DNA of 19,966 nt from CAVUAF01 sp964460655 (GCA_964460655.1 CAYWSH010000060.1:1-19966); one strand, 5' to 3'. Counted from the first letter of the stretch, positions 1-9,816 are shown. The notes: a model not told the origin generated them from the sequence alone. Numbers and translations: made by a program.

Positions 1-1010
1 CCGCTCTCGTGGATGATGATGAAGTCGAACTTCGGGCTGATGCCGACGCCCGTCCAGTCACGCTCCAGGTAACCGTTCGCGAAGTGATTGCCGTACGTGA
101 CGGCGCTCTGGTGCTCCATTCCCGAGTATGGCGCTTCGATCAGTTTGTAGCCGTCCTTGATGAACGGATACTCGCCAAAATAATGCTGGAACGCCTCGAT
201 CATGCCCCGCGCTTGCGCGAATTGCTTCTTCGCCTTGTCGAGGTCCTCCGGCAGCGCGTAGAAATCCAGGTCGAGCTTGCCCATCTTTTCGCTGAAGTGC
301 TGATAGTTCCCGATGTTCAGCGAGACGTCGTAATTGTTGATCGGATAGTGGATGCGCCAGTCCCAGCGCGTGGTGCCGTCGCCGAGGTCGGTCTTGCCGA
401 CGAATCGTCCATTCGAGACATCGACCAGGTCGTTCGGGATGGTGACGCTCAGGTCCATGTTCTCCACTTCGTCGTGCCACTGGTCTTTGTTCGGCCACCA
501 CACGCTCGCGCCCTGGCCTTCGCACGCGGTGTTCACCCATGAGTGGCCGGCGGGGTCCTTTTTGAACGTGATGCCGCCGAAGCGCCCTTGCTCCACGGGA
601 TTGCCCGAGTAGTAGAAGTCAACGCTGTAGGTGCGGCCTTTGCGCAGTGTCTCCGGGAAATCGATGAACACCGCGCCGGCATCGCGCTCGTACTTCAGCT
701 CGGTTGTGCCGAAGAGGATCTTCTCGACCTTCCGGTCCGGCGTCAGGTCGAGCTGCAGGCGCGTGTCATCCTGCAGCATGCGGAACCGGATGGTGTTCTT
801 GCCGCTGAGGAACTTCTTTTCCGGATCGACGCGGATATCGAGGTGGTAGTACAGCAGATCGTTGTTGCTGCGATAGCGTCCGTACTCGCCGCGCAGGATG
901 TCGGCGTGCGTCGGCGCTTTCGGCACGGCGGGGCCGGCTGGACGCTGGTTCTGCGCGGCTGCCAACGCAACCAGCAGCACGCTGACGGCTGCGACGTCAG
1001 CGCGCCGCAT
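1..1010 (-). CDS. M1 family metallopeptidase, N-terminal part (runs off the window)
   Basis: Reading the minus strand from the ATG at 1010 gives 336 residues with no stop before the window edge. The N-terminus (basic residues, then a VSVLLVALAAAQ stretch) looks like a signal peptide, so the protein is probably exported. After an N-terminal beta domain comes YSGMEHQSAVTYGN, which matches the GxMEN exopeptidase motif of M1 aminopeptidases. The last readable residues are IIHES plus a partial Gly codon, the start of the HExxH zinc motif. The rest of the catalytic domain lies beyond position 1. Known for the family: zinc-dependent removal of N-terminal residues from peptides. The start overlaps the stop of the upstream glycosidase gene by 14 nt, suggesting translational coupling. 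Substrate specificity cannot be read. Confidence 0.88.
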   Translation of the reverse strand, partial: MRRADVAAVSVLLVALAAAQNQRPAGPAVPKAPTHADILRGEYGRYRSNNDLLYYHLDIRVDPEKKFLSGKNTIRFRMLQDDTRLQLDLTPDRKVEKILFGTTELKYERDAGAVFIDFPETLRKGRTYSVDFYYSGNPVEQGRFGGITFKKDPAGHSWVNTACEGQGASVWWPNKDQWHDEVENMDLSVTIPNDLVDVSNGRFVGKTDLGDGTTRWDWRIHYPINNYDVSLNIGNYQHFSEKMGKLDLDFYALPEDLDKAKKQFAQARGMIEAFQHYFGEYPFIKDGYKLIEAPYSGMEHQSAVTYGNHFANGYLERDWTGVGISPKFDFIIIHES

Positions 1011-3402
1011 CGGCACGCACCGTGCGGATCCCGAACACGCCGGGAACGACGCTGCCTTCCTTGGCCTCGAACCGCACCGTTACCTTTTGTTTGTTCGCCA
1101 CCAGATCTGCGGGCAGGGCGTATTCCGCGTCCGTGAGCTTCAGGTTCTGCTCCGGACTGCGTCGCTCAGCCGTCTGCTCGCCGACCTTGCGACCGTCGAC
1201 CAGTACATCGCAGGCGCCCCGGCGTCCGCGCACTTCGTTGCTGAACGTGACGACGAGCGTCATCGGATGCCCGCTCTCCACCGGCAGATCGAAGCTGAAC
1301 CACTTTGCCGCCTGCCGCCCGTAGTGTCCTTCGAGCTGCACCGGCGTGCTCTCTTCGCCCTGCTGATTGAAGTCGCGCTCCGTCTGCATCTGCCCGGGCT
1401 GCGCGAAGGCCACGGTCGCCGCCTCGAGCTTTTGCTTCTTCTCCTGCTCGGCCGCGTACACCGCTTGCTTCTTCTTCCACTCATCGGGCGAGAAGACGTC
1501 CCAGTAGACGGCGTACCGCCGCCGTGCCAGCTCGTAGAACGGCGCGAACTCGATGTCGTCCTTCAAGCCGACATTCAGCGTACGGAACACGCCGCTTTTG
1601 CCCGCTACGGGCTTGAGCCACTCATCGATGCGCGGTGCAGCGGCGACCAGCACCGGCGCCGGCGGTGGAGGCGTGAAGCCCTCGCGCCGGAATTCGCGCC
1701 GGTCCATCTCCGCGCCGAGGTCGCCCGCCAGCACCAGCGGTCCCCACATCAGCGCCATGCGATTCGGATTGTCAGGCAGCGGCTCTTTGCGCAGCGTTTT
1801 CGGCATCATCAGCTCCACCGTGTCGCCGGCTTTCCACGCACGCGTGATCGTGACGTAGGAATCCGGTGGCGGAACATCTCGCAGGGCCTTGCCATTCACT
1901 TTCACCGCGAATCCCGTGCCCGCCCAGTACGGACGCCGCAGCGCCAGCGTGAACTGCTTCGTTTTCGCGGCAGTGACTTTGAGAGTGGCTGTGTCGCCGA
2001 TCGGGAAGTCGGTCGCCATCTCGAGCTTCGCGCCCGCCGACTTCCAGTCCACCGTGGTCGGTACGTACAGGCTCACCCACAGCTTGCCCGGCGACTCGTA
2101 GTAGATCCCGGCCGCGTGCATCGCGTGCGCTTCCATCCCGGAACCGACGCAACACGTAAAGCTGTCGTACTTGCCCTGGTACTCATGCTGCACGCCGCGT
2201 CCCACCGGCACCATGTAGCTCACGCGGCCGTCCTCCGGGTCCTGCCCGGCGAGCATGTGATTGAACAGCGCGCGCTCGTTGAAGTCGGCATAGCGGATCT
2301 CCGGTTCCACCGAGAACAGCGTGTGCGACATCTTGATCATGTTGTAGACGTTGCAGCTCTCGGCCGTGCGGCCGTCCACCATGTCGTTGAGCACGTCCGG
2401 CTGGCCGAAGTATTCGTTGCGGCCGTGCCCGCCGGTCGCGAAGCTGTGATGCAGTGCGACCTCGTCCCAGAAGAACTTTGCCGCCGTGCCGTCGGTCTCG
2501 TCGCCGGTGTAGACGTAGCGCATCAGCGAACCGAGCATTTTCGGCACCTGCGTATTGCCGTGCTTGTTGGCGAGGATGTCCTTCTTCTGCGCCAGCGGAT
2601 CGATGATGGCGCGGTGCTCGAACTTGTCGGAGAGCGTGAGCCAGCGCTTGTCGCCGGTATCGGCGTAAAGGTCGGCGAGCACCTCGTTCATCCCGCCGAA
2701 TTCCGTCGCCAGCATCTTCTGGATCTGCTCGCCGCTCAGCGGCGCAAGGATCTTCTCCACCCAGCCGGCGAACTTCTTCTCGACCTCGAGTGCCTGCTGG
2801 TTCCCCGTGTAGCGATACGCATCGCGTAGCCCGCCGAAGATCTTGTGCTCCACATACCAGGGCGACCACAACCCGTTCAGGTCGAATCCGCCCGAGCGGA
2901 TGTTGCCCTCGCTCAATTCCTCGAACCGCTTCTTGCCGTCCGTGCCCTGCGCATCCATCAGGGCGCCGATGTAGCCATCGCGCTGCGCGTCCTGCACCGC
3001 TGCGAGTCCACGCACGACTTCTTCCGCCTTTTGCTTGAAGCGCAGGTCGCCGGTCGCGGCGTACATCAGGCTGACCGCTGACAAGTAATGCCCGGCGATG
3101 TGGCCCGTCAGTTGCCGCCCCTTGCCGTCCCAACCACCGTAGTTCTCGACGTCGCTCTTCAATCCCGCGCGCTCGCGCAGGAAGGCGAGCATGCGCGGCG
3201 GCTGCAGCTCTAGCAAATACGCGGCATCGAGGTCCTGCGCGTGCTTGAGCGGACCGCCGGTCAGCCGCACGCTCTCCAGCGGCAGCGGGGCAGCCTTCGT
3301 CAGCTTCTTTTCGGAGACGCGCGCCGCGTTGGGCGTCTGTGCGTATGTAAGCGCTTGCAGGACGAGCAGAATGACGCAGAGCAGCAGTCGTGTCGGTCGC
3401 AA
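997..3402 (-). CDS. GH127 family (DUF1680) glycoside hydrolase, probable beta-L-arabinofuranosidase
   Basis: This 801-residue protein begins with a signal peptide (RLLLCVILLVLQALTYAQ) and should be exported. The (alpha/alpha)6-barrel part carries the family's signature residues. ESCNVY gives Glu348 and Cys350, and the CC pair in FTCCVGSGME gives Cys417-Cys418; in characterised GH127 beta-L-arabinofuranosidases the equivalent Glu and three Cys bind zinc, and one Cys is the nucleophile. Glu330 in GGHGRNEYF fits the acid/base. Beta domains follow, and the extra C-terminal part resembles those found in longer DUF1680 proteins. The start is TTG at 3402, with a GGAG about 7 nt upstream and no nearby in-frame ATG. 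The ADOP gene ends 75 bp upstream on the same strand, with no clear terminator or promoter between. Known family role: releasing L-arabinofuranose from plant glycans; the exact substrate is inferred. Confidence 0.88.
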   Translation of the reverse strand: MRPTRLLLCVILLVLQALTYAQTPNAARVSEKKLTKAAPLPLESVRLTGGPLKHAQDLDAAYLLELQPPRMLAFLRERAGLKSDVENYGGWDGKGRQLTGHIAGHYLSAVSLMYAATGDLRFKQKAEEVVRGLAAVQDAQRDGYIGALMDAQGTDGKKRFEELSEGNIRSGGFDLNGLWSPWYVEHKIFGGLRDAYRYTGNQQALEVEKKFAGWVEKILAPLSGEQIQKMLATEFGGMNEVLADLYADTGDKRWLTLSDKFEHRAIIDPLAQKKDILANKHGNTQVPKMLGSLMRYVYTGDETDGTAAKFFWDEVALHHSFATGGHGRNEYFGQPDVLNDMVDGRTAESCNVYNMIKMSHTLFSVEPEIRYADFNERALFNHMLAGQDPEDGRVSYMVPVGRGVQHEYQGKYDSFTCCVGSGMEAHAMHAAGIYYESPGKLWVSLYVPTTVDWKSAGAKLEMATDFPIGDTATLKVTAAKTKQFTLALRRPYWAGTGFAVKVNGKALRDVPPPDSYVTITRAWKAGDTVELMMPKTLRKEPLPDNPNRMALMWGPLVLAGDLGAEMDRREFRREGFTPPPPAPVLVAAAPRIDEWLKPVAGKSGVFRTLNVGLKDDIEFAPFYELARRRYAVYWDVFSPDEWKKKQAVYAAEQEKKQKLEAATVAFAQPGQMQTERDFNQQGEESTPVQLEGHYGRQAAKWFSFDLPVESGHPMTLVVTFSNEVRGRRGACDVLVDGRKVGEQTAERRSPEQNLKLTDAEYALPADLVANKQKVTVRFEAKEGSVVPGVFGIRTVRADAAR

Positions 3403-3477
3403 GGGGATTCTCCAGGGTGGAACAGTGGGAAGAGCCTACCACGACAGCCGCCGGGGATGGCGTCAGAAAAACTCTGC

Positions 3478-6132
3478 TTACTCCTCCCGCAGCAGCATCA
3501 GGGGATCGATACGCAGCGCGCGCTGTGCCGGGACCCACGTCGCCACCAGGCCCAGCAACAACATCGCTACGACGGCGCCCACCAGCACGACCGGATCGCG
3601 TGGCGTTGCGTGATGCACGATGAACGCCAGCACGCGGCTCGCCATGATCCCCAGGACCAATCCTGCCGCCGAACCGAGCGCCAGCACGCGGAATGCGCGC
3701 CCGAGCGCCGCCTGCAGCACCTCTTTGCGCTGAGCGCCGAGCGCCATGCGGATCCCCAACTCCTTCAGCCGGCGGCTCACGGAATACGCGGCCATGCCGA
3801 AGATGCCAGTCACCGAGAGCATGCCGCCGATCAGACCCAGGATGCCCAGCGTTGCCGTGGCCATGCGCGCGGGAAAGAGCGCCAGCCCCAGGCCGTTGTC
3901 CCATGTCTGGATAAAAGTCGGCAGGCCAGAGTCGAGCTCGCGCAGTTTGCCGCGGATCGCAGCCGTCAGACGGTCGGGAGCCTCCGCCGAGCGCACCACC
4001 AACCACGTGTCGCTTGCCGGCGATTGCAGCAGCGGAAGGAACAGCGCGACCGTGGGCTCCTCGGTGAGGCTGGAATATTTTCCATCTTCCACGACGCCGA
4101 CCACCTGGACGCGCGTCCCTTTCTGCAGCTTGAAGTAGCGGCCCACCGCGCCGGCGGATGATCCAAACATGCGGCGCGCGAACTCCTGGTTGATGACGGC
4201 CACCGGCGGCGAATCCTTGTCGTCGTGCCACGTAAAACTCCGGCCCGTGAGCAGCGTCGTACCCGCCGTGTGCAGATACTCGGGTGATATCTTCATCGCA
4301 TTGGCGCTGGCAGCCTCGTGTCCGGGTCGCAGGTCGCTGCTATCGTCGCGAAAGATGAGGGCGCCGTGATCGTCGCCGTTCATCGGTGTCCGATCGGCCA
4401 ACGCCACGGAGGTAACGCCAGGTATTGATTGCATCGCCTCGAGCATGCGCTTCTGCATGGGCGGCACTTGCTCTTCGGAATAGCCGGCCATGGCGAGCAG
4501 CGTGTTGGCCAGGACTACGTTGTGCGGCTCGAATCCAAAACCGCTGTGCTGCGAGCGCACCAATCCGCGCACGGCGACGAGCGACGACGTCACCAGCACG
4601 GCGCAGATGGCGATCTGCCCCACCAGCAGCAGGTCGCTGAAGGTGAAGCGGCGTCCGGGAGTCGTTCGTGCTCCCGACTTCACGATCTCGTAAGGATCGG
4701 TGCGCAGCACCTGCCGTATCGGAACGGCGCCAAAAAGCAGTCCACTCGCCAGCGTGAGCAGCAGCGCCATCAAGTAAACGTTGGCATCCGGAGTCAGCGG
4801 GACATTCAGCGGGAATTGCGGGAACGGCTGCCACGTCACCAGCGAGCGCAGCAGCAGCAGCGCGCCCCAAAGTCCCACGGCGCCGCCGGCCGCGCACAGC
4901 AGGAAAGCTTCGGTGAACAGTTGCCGCAGGATGCGCCCTGTGCGCGCTCCCAGCGCGAGCCGCAGCGCCATTTCGCGCGCGCGGTCGGCGGTGCGCGCGG
5001 CGAACAGGCCGCCCAGGTTGGCGCACGCCGCCACCAGGATCAATACCGCCATCAGCATCAAGGCGGAAAGGAATGTGCGCATCGGCCGTCCGAGATGCTC
5101 ACCGTAGAGACTGGGACGCGCCAGTCCAAAGTGCGATTCGCGATGGTCCTTGGGAAACGCCTTCACGATGTCGGACCAGACGGCGTCGATATCGGCGGCG
5201 GCTTGCGCGGTCGTGACCCCGGTCTTCAGGTGTCCCATGGTGAGGAACACGGCGCCGCGATTCGCGCGGTCGTCCAGAAGATTCGTGGGGTTGAACTGCT
5301 CCTGGTTCACGATCGGCACAAAGATGTCAGGACTCAAGATCAGTAACGTTCCGCGGAATTCGGGCGGCGTGACTCCGATCACGGTGAAGGGATGCTTATT
5401 GATCTGCACCACGCGGCCCACAACCCCGGGATCTTCGTGAAAGTGCGCGTGCCAATACGCGTAGGAAAGGACGACATAAGGAGCACTGTTCGGGCCATGC
5501 TCATCGGCAGCGTGGAAGAGCCGGCCGCGATACGGCTGGATACCGAGTGCATCGAAATAATTCGCGCTGGCGGTAATGGCCCACGCGCGCGACGGATCGT
5601 GGTCGGCGTCCAGGCCCACGAGCTCGATGTTGTAGGCCGCCAGGTCTTCGAAGCTGTGGTTGCGGTCGCGCAAGTCGACGTAATCGGGATACGACTGATT
5701 GGCCGCGTTGTCACTGCGATGGACGGAGTAAAGACTGTCAGGCCGCGGCACGTTCAACGGCCGCAGGATGAAGGCGTTGAGTGCCGCGAACACTACGGCA
5801 TTGGCGCCGATGGCCAACGCTAGTGTCAGCACCGCGGTGACTGTGAATCCGGGTGTCTTGCGCAGCAGGCGCAAGCCGAAGCGCACGTCCATGATCAGCG
5901 ACTCGATGAGTGTCCCGCCCGCGGCCGCTTGCGATTCTTCGCGGTAACGCTGATAGCCGCCGAACTCGATGCGCGCCTGGCGCTCGGCTGCGCTGCGCTC
6001 CATTCCAGAGCGGACCAGATCGTCGGCACGGTGCGCGATGTGCGTGCGCAACTCTTCTTCCATCTCCGCGTTCATCCGCGAGCGCCGAAAGAGCGTCGCG
6101 CTGCGGAACCGGATCGGATCCAGGAACTTCAT
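3478..6132 (-). CDS. ADOP family ABC transporter permease (MacB/FtsX type)
   Basis: The 884-residue product starts with a soluble helical region (about residues 20-60, EMEEELRTHIAHRADDL and ARIEFGG) typical of acidobacterial duplicated orphan permeases. Next comes a membrane segment near residues 96-118 and a MacB-like periplasmic domain. Then follow two FtsX-type permease modules, each with the signature REMALRLALGART or KELGIRMALGAQRKE, separated by a second periplasmic domain. No ATPase gene is adjacent, as usual for this orphan family. The reading frame stays open further upstream, but ATG 6132 is chosen because GGAGGA sits just before it and it overlaps the padR stop as ATGA. Transport substrate is unknown; related MacB-type systems act in export or mechanotransmission. 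Co-transcription with padR is inferred from the overlap. Confidence 0.92.
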   Translation of the reverse strand: MKFLDPIRFRSATLFRRSRMNAEMEEELRTHIAHRADDLVRSGMERSAAERQARIEFGGYQRYREESQAAAGGTLIESLIMDVRFGLRLLRKTPGFTVTAVLTLALAIGANAVVFAALNAFILRPLNVPRPDSLYSVHRSDNAANQSYPDYVDLRDRNHSFEDLAAYNIELVGLDADHDPSRAWAITASANYFDALGIQPYRGRLFHAADEHGPNSAPYVVLSYAYWHAHFHEDPGVVGRVVQINKHPFTVIGVTPPEFRGTLLILSPDIFVPIVNQEQFNPTNLLDDRANRGAVFLTMGHLKTGVTTAQAAADIDAVWSDIVKAFPKDHRESHFGLARPSLYGEHLGRPMRTFLSALMLMAVLILVAACANLGGLFAARTADRAREMALRLALGARTGRILRQLFTEAFLLCAAGGAVGLWGALLLLRSLVTWQPFPQFPLNVPLTPDANVYLMALLLTLASGLLFGAVPIRQVLRTDPYEIVKSGARTTPGRRFTFSDLLLVGQIAICAVLVTSSLVAVRGLVRSQHSGFGFEPHNVVLANTLLAMAGYSEEQVPPMQKRMLEAMQSIPGVTSVALADRTPMNGDDHGALIFRDDSSDLRPGHEAASANAMKISPEYLHTAGTTLLTGRSFTWHDDKDSPPVAVINQEFARRMFGSSAGAVGRYFKLQKGTRVQVVGVVEDGKYSSLTEEPTVALFLPLLQSPASDTWLVVRSAEAPDRLTAAIRGKLRELDSGLPTFIQTWDNGLGLALFPARMATATLGILGLIGGMLSVTGIFGMAAYSVSRRLKELGIRMALGAQRKEVLQAALGRAFRVLALGSAAGLVLGIMASRVLAFIVHHATPRDPVVLVGAVVAMLLLGLVATWVPAQRALRIDPLMLLREE

Positions 6133-6470
6133 ACTTCCTCCGGGCGGGCCGTCAGCGCTGCCCCGATGGCATTCGCCAGCCGGTTCCAGTTGTTCGTCTC
6201 CTCGCGCAAGCGCTTCTTGCCGGCAGTGGTGAGCTCGTAGAACTTCGCGCGCCGGTTGTTTTCTGACGTGCCCCACGTCGTCTTCAGCAGCCCCTGCCGC
6301 ACCAGGCGGAACAAGCCGGGATACAGCGCGCCCTGCTCGACCAGCAGCGCATTGCCCGATATCTGCGCGATGCGCAGCAGGATGCCGTAGCCGTGCAGCG
6401 GGCCGAGCGAGACCGCTCGCAGGATCAGCAGATCGAGTGTGCCGGGAAGCAATTGCGCCTGGTCGCTCAC
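6129..6470 (-). CDS. PadR family transcriptional regulator
   Basis: This 113-residue protein is the usual length of an ADOP-associated PadR repressor. It opens with LLPGTLDLLILRAVSLGPLHGYGI and continues with a winged-helix pattern (QGALYPGLFRLVRQGLL, then the wing RRAKFYELTTAGKKRL), the standard PadR N-terminal DNA-binding domain with a short C-terminal dimerisation helix. The start codon is GTG at 6470, preceded by AGGAGGAG. Its stop overlaps the ADOP start by 4 nt, so the two are almost certainly one operon. A consensus promoter with inverted-repeat arms lies directly upstream (6479-6524), suggesting autoregulation. The inducing ligand is unknown. Confidence 0.92.
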   Translation of the reverse strand: MSDQAQLLPGTLDLLILRAVSLGPLHGYGILLRIAQISGNALLVEQGALYPGLFRLVRQGLLKTTWGTSENNRRAKFYELTTAGKKRLREETNNWNRLANAIGAALTARPEEV

Positions 6471-6478
6471 GCGTTCTC

Positions 6479-6524
6479 CTCCTAAGTGAATTAGGAGAAT
6501 ATCGCTGCACTCCTAAGCTGTCAA
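6479..6524 (-). promoter_or_regulatory. padR promoter with likely PadR operator
   Basis: On the minus strand there is a -35 TTGACA (6524-6519), a 17-nt spacer and a -10 TATTCT (6501-6496). Three 7-nt arms alternate across it: CTCCTAA at 6479-6485, TTAGGAG at 6491-6497 and CTCCTAA at 6510-6516 (plus-strand reading), giving inverted repeats with 5-nt and 12-nt spacers. The middle arm overlaps the -10 and the outer one lies in the spacer, so a dimer bound here would block RNA polymerase. The arm nearest the gene also contains part of the Shine-Dalgarno sequence. Promoter elements are seen directly; PadR binding is inferred. Confidence 0.75.
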
Positions 6525-6546
6525 GGAGAGAATCCATGCCCGCCGT

Positions 6547-6576
6547 TTGACATTCGGGCGCCGGAGTGAGTAATCT
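6547..6576 (+). promoter_or_regulatory. Probable promoter of the sulfite reductase operon leader
   Basis: TTGACA at 6547-6552 is followed after 18 nt by TAATCT (6571-6576). Transcription would start near 6583, leaving about 38 nt before the leader peptide start. The -35 is perfect but the -10 is weak (3 of 6). It diverges from the padR promoter, with the two -35 boxes about 22 bp apart. Confidence 0.55.
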
Positions 6577-6620
6577 CTTCCCCCTACGACGGACCAAAGT
6601 CCGCCGGGAGCTTTCAAGCT

Positions 6621-6716
6621 TTGATCTCGCAACGCCAGACCGGACGAATGATGTGCATGTGTATGTGCATCTGTTGTCGTGTGTCCATCACCTGGCGTGC
6701 GGAGTTTTTGACCTAA
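6621..6716 (+). CDS. Cys/Met-rich leader peptide of the sulfite reductase operon
   Basis: A 31-codon ORF ends at TAA 6714-6716. Its middle reads MMCMCMCICC (codons 10-19): five Cys and four Met in ten codons. The most upstream plausible start is TTG 6621, with GGGAG at 6606-6610 (10-nt spacing). ATG 6648 is an in-frame alternative giving 22 residues but has no Shine-Dalgarno. The longer form is preferred because its N-terminal part resembles the leader at 11395 (RQTGRMMCM here, RRTARIMAMCM there). A strong terminator hairpin follows 20 nt after the stop, and the sulfite reductase gene comes next. Inference: ribosomes stall on Cys (or Met) codons when charged tRNA is scarce and so permit readthrough. 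The peptide itself probably has no other function. Confidence 0.75.
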   Translation: MISQRQTGRMMCMCMCICCRVSITWRAEFLT

Positions 6717-6753
6717 AGCATTCCTAGCTTAAGTCCAAAGGCCCACTCGCCAG
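6632..6753 (+). promoter_or_regulatory. Attenuator switch segments of the Cys leader (1:2 versus 2:3 pairing)
   Basis: Segment 1 is ACGCCAG (6632-6638), inside the leader ORF. Segment 2 is CTGGCGTGCGG (6692-6702), near the leader's 3' end. Segment 3 is CCACTCGCCAG (6743-6753), the 5' arm and loop of the terminator. Segments 1 and 2 pair over 7 bp. Segments 2 and 3 pair at 9 of 11 positions and would prevent the terminator. Segments 1 and 3 share CGCCAGA, so they compete for segment 2. A ribosome stalled on the Cys/Met cluster leaves segment 2 free to pair with 3; a ribosome reaching the stop covers segment 2 and lets the terminator form. Pairing was found by eye; the mechanism is inferred from known attenuators. 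Confidence 0.65.
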
Positions 6754-6775
6754 AGCGAGTGGGCCTTTTGCTTTT
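6737..6775 (+). terminator. Intrinsic terminator (attenuator) before the sulfite reductase gene
   Basis: GGCCCACTCGC (6740-6750) and GCGAGTGGGCC (6755-6765) form a perfect 11-bp stem closed by CAGA. Flanking AAA/TTT can extend it to 14 bp, and TTTTGCTTTT follows. It ends directly at the Shine-Dalgarno GGAG (6776-6779) of the sulfite reductase gene. No full-length gene ends upstream on this strand, so it works as a leader attenuator, not as an end-of-gene terminator. Confidence 0.85.
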
Positions 6776-6786
6776 GGAGTACAAAG

Positions 6787-8534
<1,748 letters not shown>

Positions 8535-8538
<4 letters not shown>

Positions 8539-9173
8539 CGCTGCTGCCTGTTTTCCTGAAGCTCGCCGGTGAGCCGGTGCTGGTGGTCGGCGCCGGCAGC
8601 CTTGCGGTATCGAAGATCCACGCGCTCGTGCAGACCGGCGCGCACGTAGACGTCGTCGCGCCGCATGCGCGCGCTGGGCTTGATGGCGCCCACTGGGATG
8701 CGCGGCCCTTCGCTGCGCCTGATGTCGCCGACAAGCGCATCGTCTTCGCCGCCACCGGCATCGCTGCCGTCGACCGCGAGGTCGCGCGCGCCTGCCGCGA
8801 GCGCGGCGTGCTGTGCAACGCCATCGACGATCCGCCACACTGCGACTTCTACACGCCTGCGGTCGTGCAGCGCGGCGATCTGCAGATCGCTATCTCGACC
8901 AACGGCAAAAGCCCCGCGCTCGCCCAGCAATTGCGGCAGCACCTCGAGCGCGAGTTTGACGAGACGTGGGCCGCGCGGCTCGATGACCTCGGCCGCCGCC
9001 GCAGCGAAGTCCTTGCCACCGCGCCTCCGGGCGAGGAGCGCAAAGCAGTACTCCATCAACAAGCGAGGGAAGCCATGACCAGCAGCCTCAGTCTGACCAG
9101 TGTTTTCGCCCGCTGGCGCGCCGCCATCGTGCGCTGGCTCGATCAGGACGACGACCGGGTGGCGCTGATATGA
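8535..9173 (+). CDS. Precorrin-2 dehydrogenase / sirohydrochlorin ferrochelatase (Met8/CysG N-terminal type)
   Basis: A product of about 212 residues with an N-terminal Rossmann fold (PVLVVGAGSLAVSKI), a middle region with CNAIDDPPHCDFYTPAVVQRG, and STNGKSPALAQQLRQHLE, all characteristic of the Met8p/CysG-N family. It oxidises precorrin-2 with NAD+ and inserts iron to give siroheme, the cofactor of the reductase just upstream. ATG 8535 is chosen: it forms ATGA with the sir stop and has GGAGAG 8 nt upstream. GTG 8526 is in frame but would place that site too close. The end overlaps the next gene by 4 nt. Confidence 0.88.
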
Positions 9174-9816
9174 AACCAGCCGTCCACTTTGTCGGCGCCG
9201 GCCCCGGCGCGCTCGACCTGCTCACGCTGCGCGCCGTGCGCGCGCTGCAACAGGGCGACGTCGTGCTGCACGACGACCTAGTGCCGCCCGACTTCACTAC
9301 GCTGCTGCGGCCTGCGACGGTCGTCATCAACGTCGGCAAGCGTTGCGGCAAGGCGGGAACGTCGCAAGCCGAGATCAACGCGCTGCTCGTCCATTACGCC
9401 TCCGCGGGCCGCTGCGTCGTCCGCCTGAAGTGCGGCGATCCCGCCATCTTCGGCCGCCTCGGCGAAGAGATGGACGCGCTGCGTCGTGCCGGTATCGCCT
9501 TCGCCATCGTTCCCGGCGTGACTGCCGCTGTCGCCGCTGCCGCCGCCGCCGAGATCACGCTGACCGATCGCCGCATCGCTTCGCGCGTCGTCTTNNNNNN
9601 NNNNNNNNNNNNNNNNNNNNNNNNNNNNNNNNNNNNNNNNNNNNNNNNNNNNNNNNNNNNNNNNNNNNNNNNNNNNNNNNNNNNNNNNNNNNNNTGTATG
9701 CCGCGCCTGCGGTCGTCATCGTCGGCGAAGTCGCGCGGCATGCGAACGACGCTGAAGTCGCACACGCAATGTCATTCGTCGTGCAACCGGAACTGCAACC
9801 AGTCAGCACTCCATGA
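9170..9816 (+). CDS. cobA: Uroporphyrinogen-III C-methyltransferase (SUMT), interrupted by an assembly gap
   Basis: The first 141 residues carry SUMT family signatures: VGAGPGALDLLTLRAVRAL with HDDLV, then RLKCGDPAIFGRLGEEM and IVPGVTAAVAAAAAAEITLTDR. The Gly usually found in RLKGGDP is Cys here. After the 100-N gap the frame ends with YAAPAVVIVGEVARH, a typical SUMT C-terminus, and TGA at 9814. The two halves are in different frames across the 100 Ns, so the gap is not truly 100 nt. From the usual 245-260 residues, roughly 65-80 are missing. The enzyme methylates uroporphyrinogen III at C2 and C7 with SAM to make precorrin-2, the substrate of the preceding gene's product. The start overlaps that gene as ATGA. 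Confidence 0.85.
9595..9694. other. Assembly gap (100 N) inside cobA
   Basis: Exactly 100 undetermined bases. The reading frame changes across it, so it is a placeholder of unknown size. About 200-240 nt of cobA would fill it. Confidence 0.98.

Noticed and set aside
898..2829. 643-codon open frame on the plus strand opposite the GH127 gene
   Set aside because: It lies antisense to a well-supported gene, has no recognisable domain and is rich in His/Arg, as expected of a frame mirrored from GC-rich codons.
2183..4231. 682-codon minus-strand frame spanning the end of the ADOP gene and GH127
   Set aside because: It is out of frame with both real genes and low in complexity (Arg/Ala/Gly-rich), so it is a frame shadow.
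6133..6597. Upstream extension of the ADOP frame by 155 codons
   Set aside because: It would read through padR and its promoter. The ATG at 6132, with GGAGGA and an ATGA overlap, is the natural start.
6652..6671. Alternating purine-pyrimidine tract (possible Z-DNA)
   Set aside because: The alternation is a by-product of alternating ATG and TGC/TGT codons in the leader; no separate structural role is needed.
6737..6775. The hairpin as terminator of an upstream gene
   Set aside because: No full-length plus-strand gene ends upstream; the neighbour (padR) runs away from it.
6583..6786. A riboswitch (SAM, cobalamin or T-box) before the sulfite reductase gene
   Set aside because: No conserved aptamer core or T-box motif was seen, and the Cys/Met leader ORF with alternative pairing explains the region more simply.
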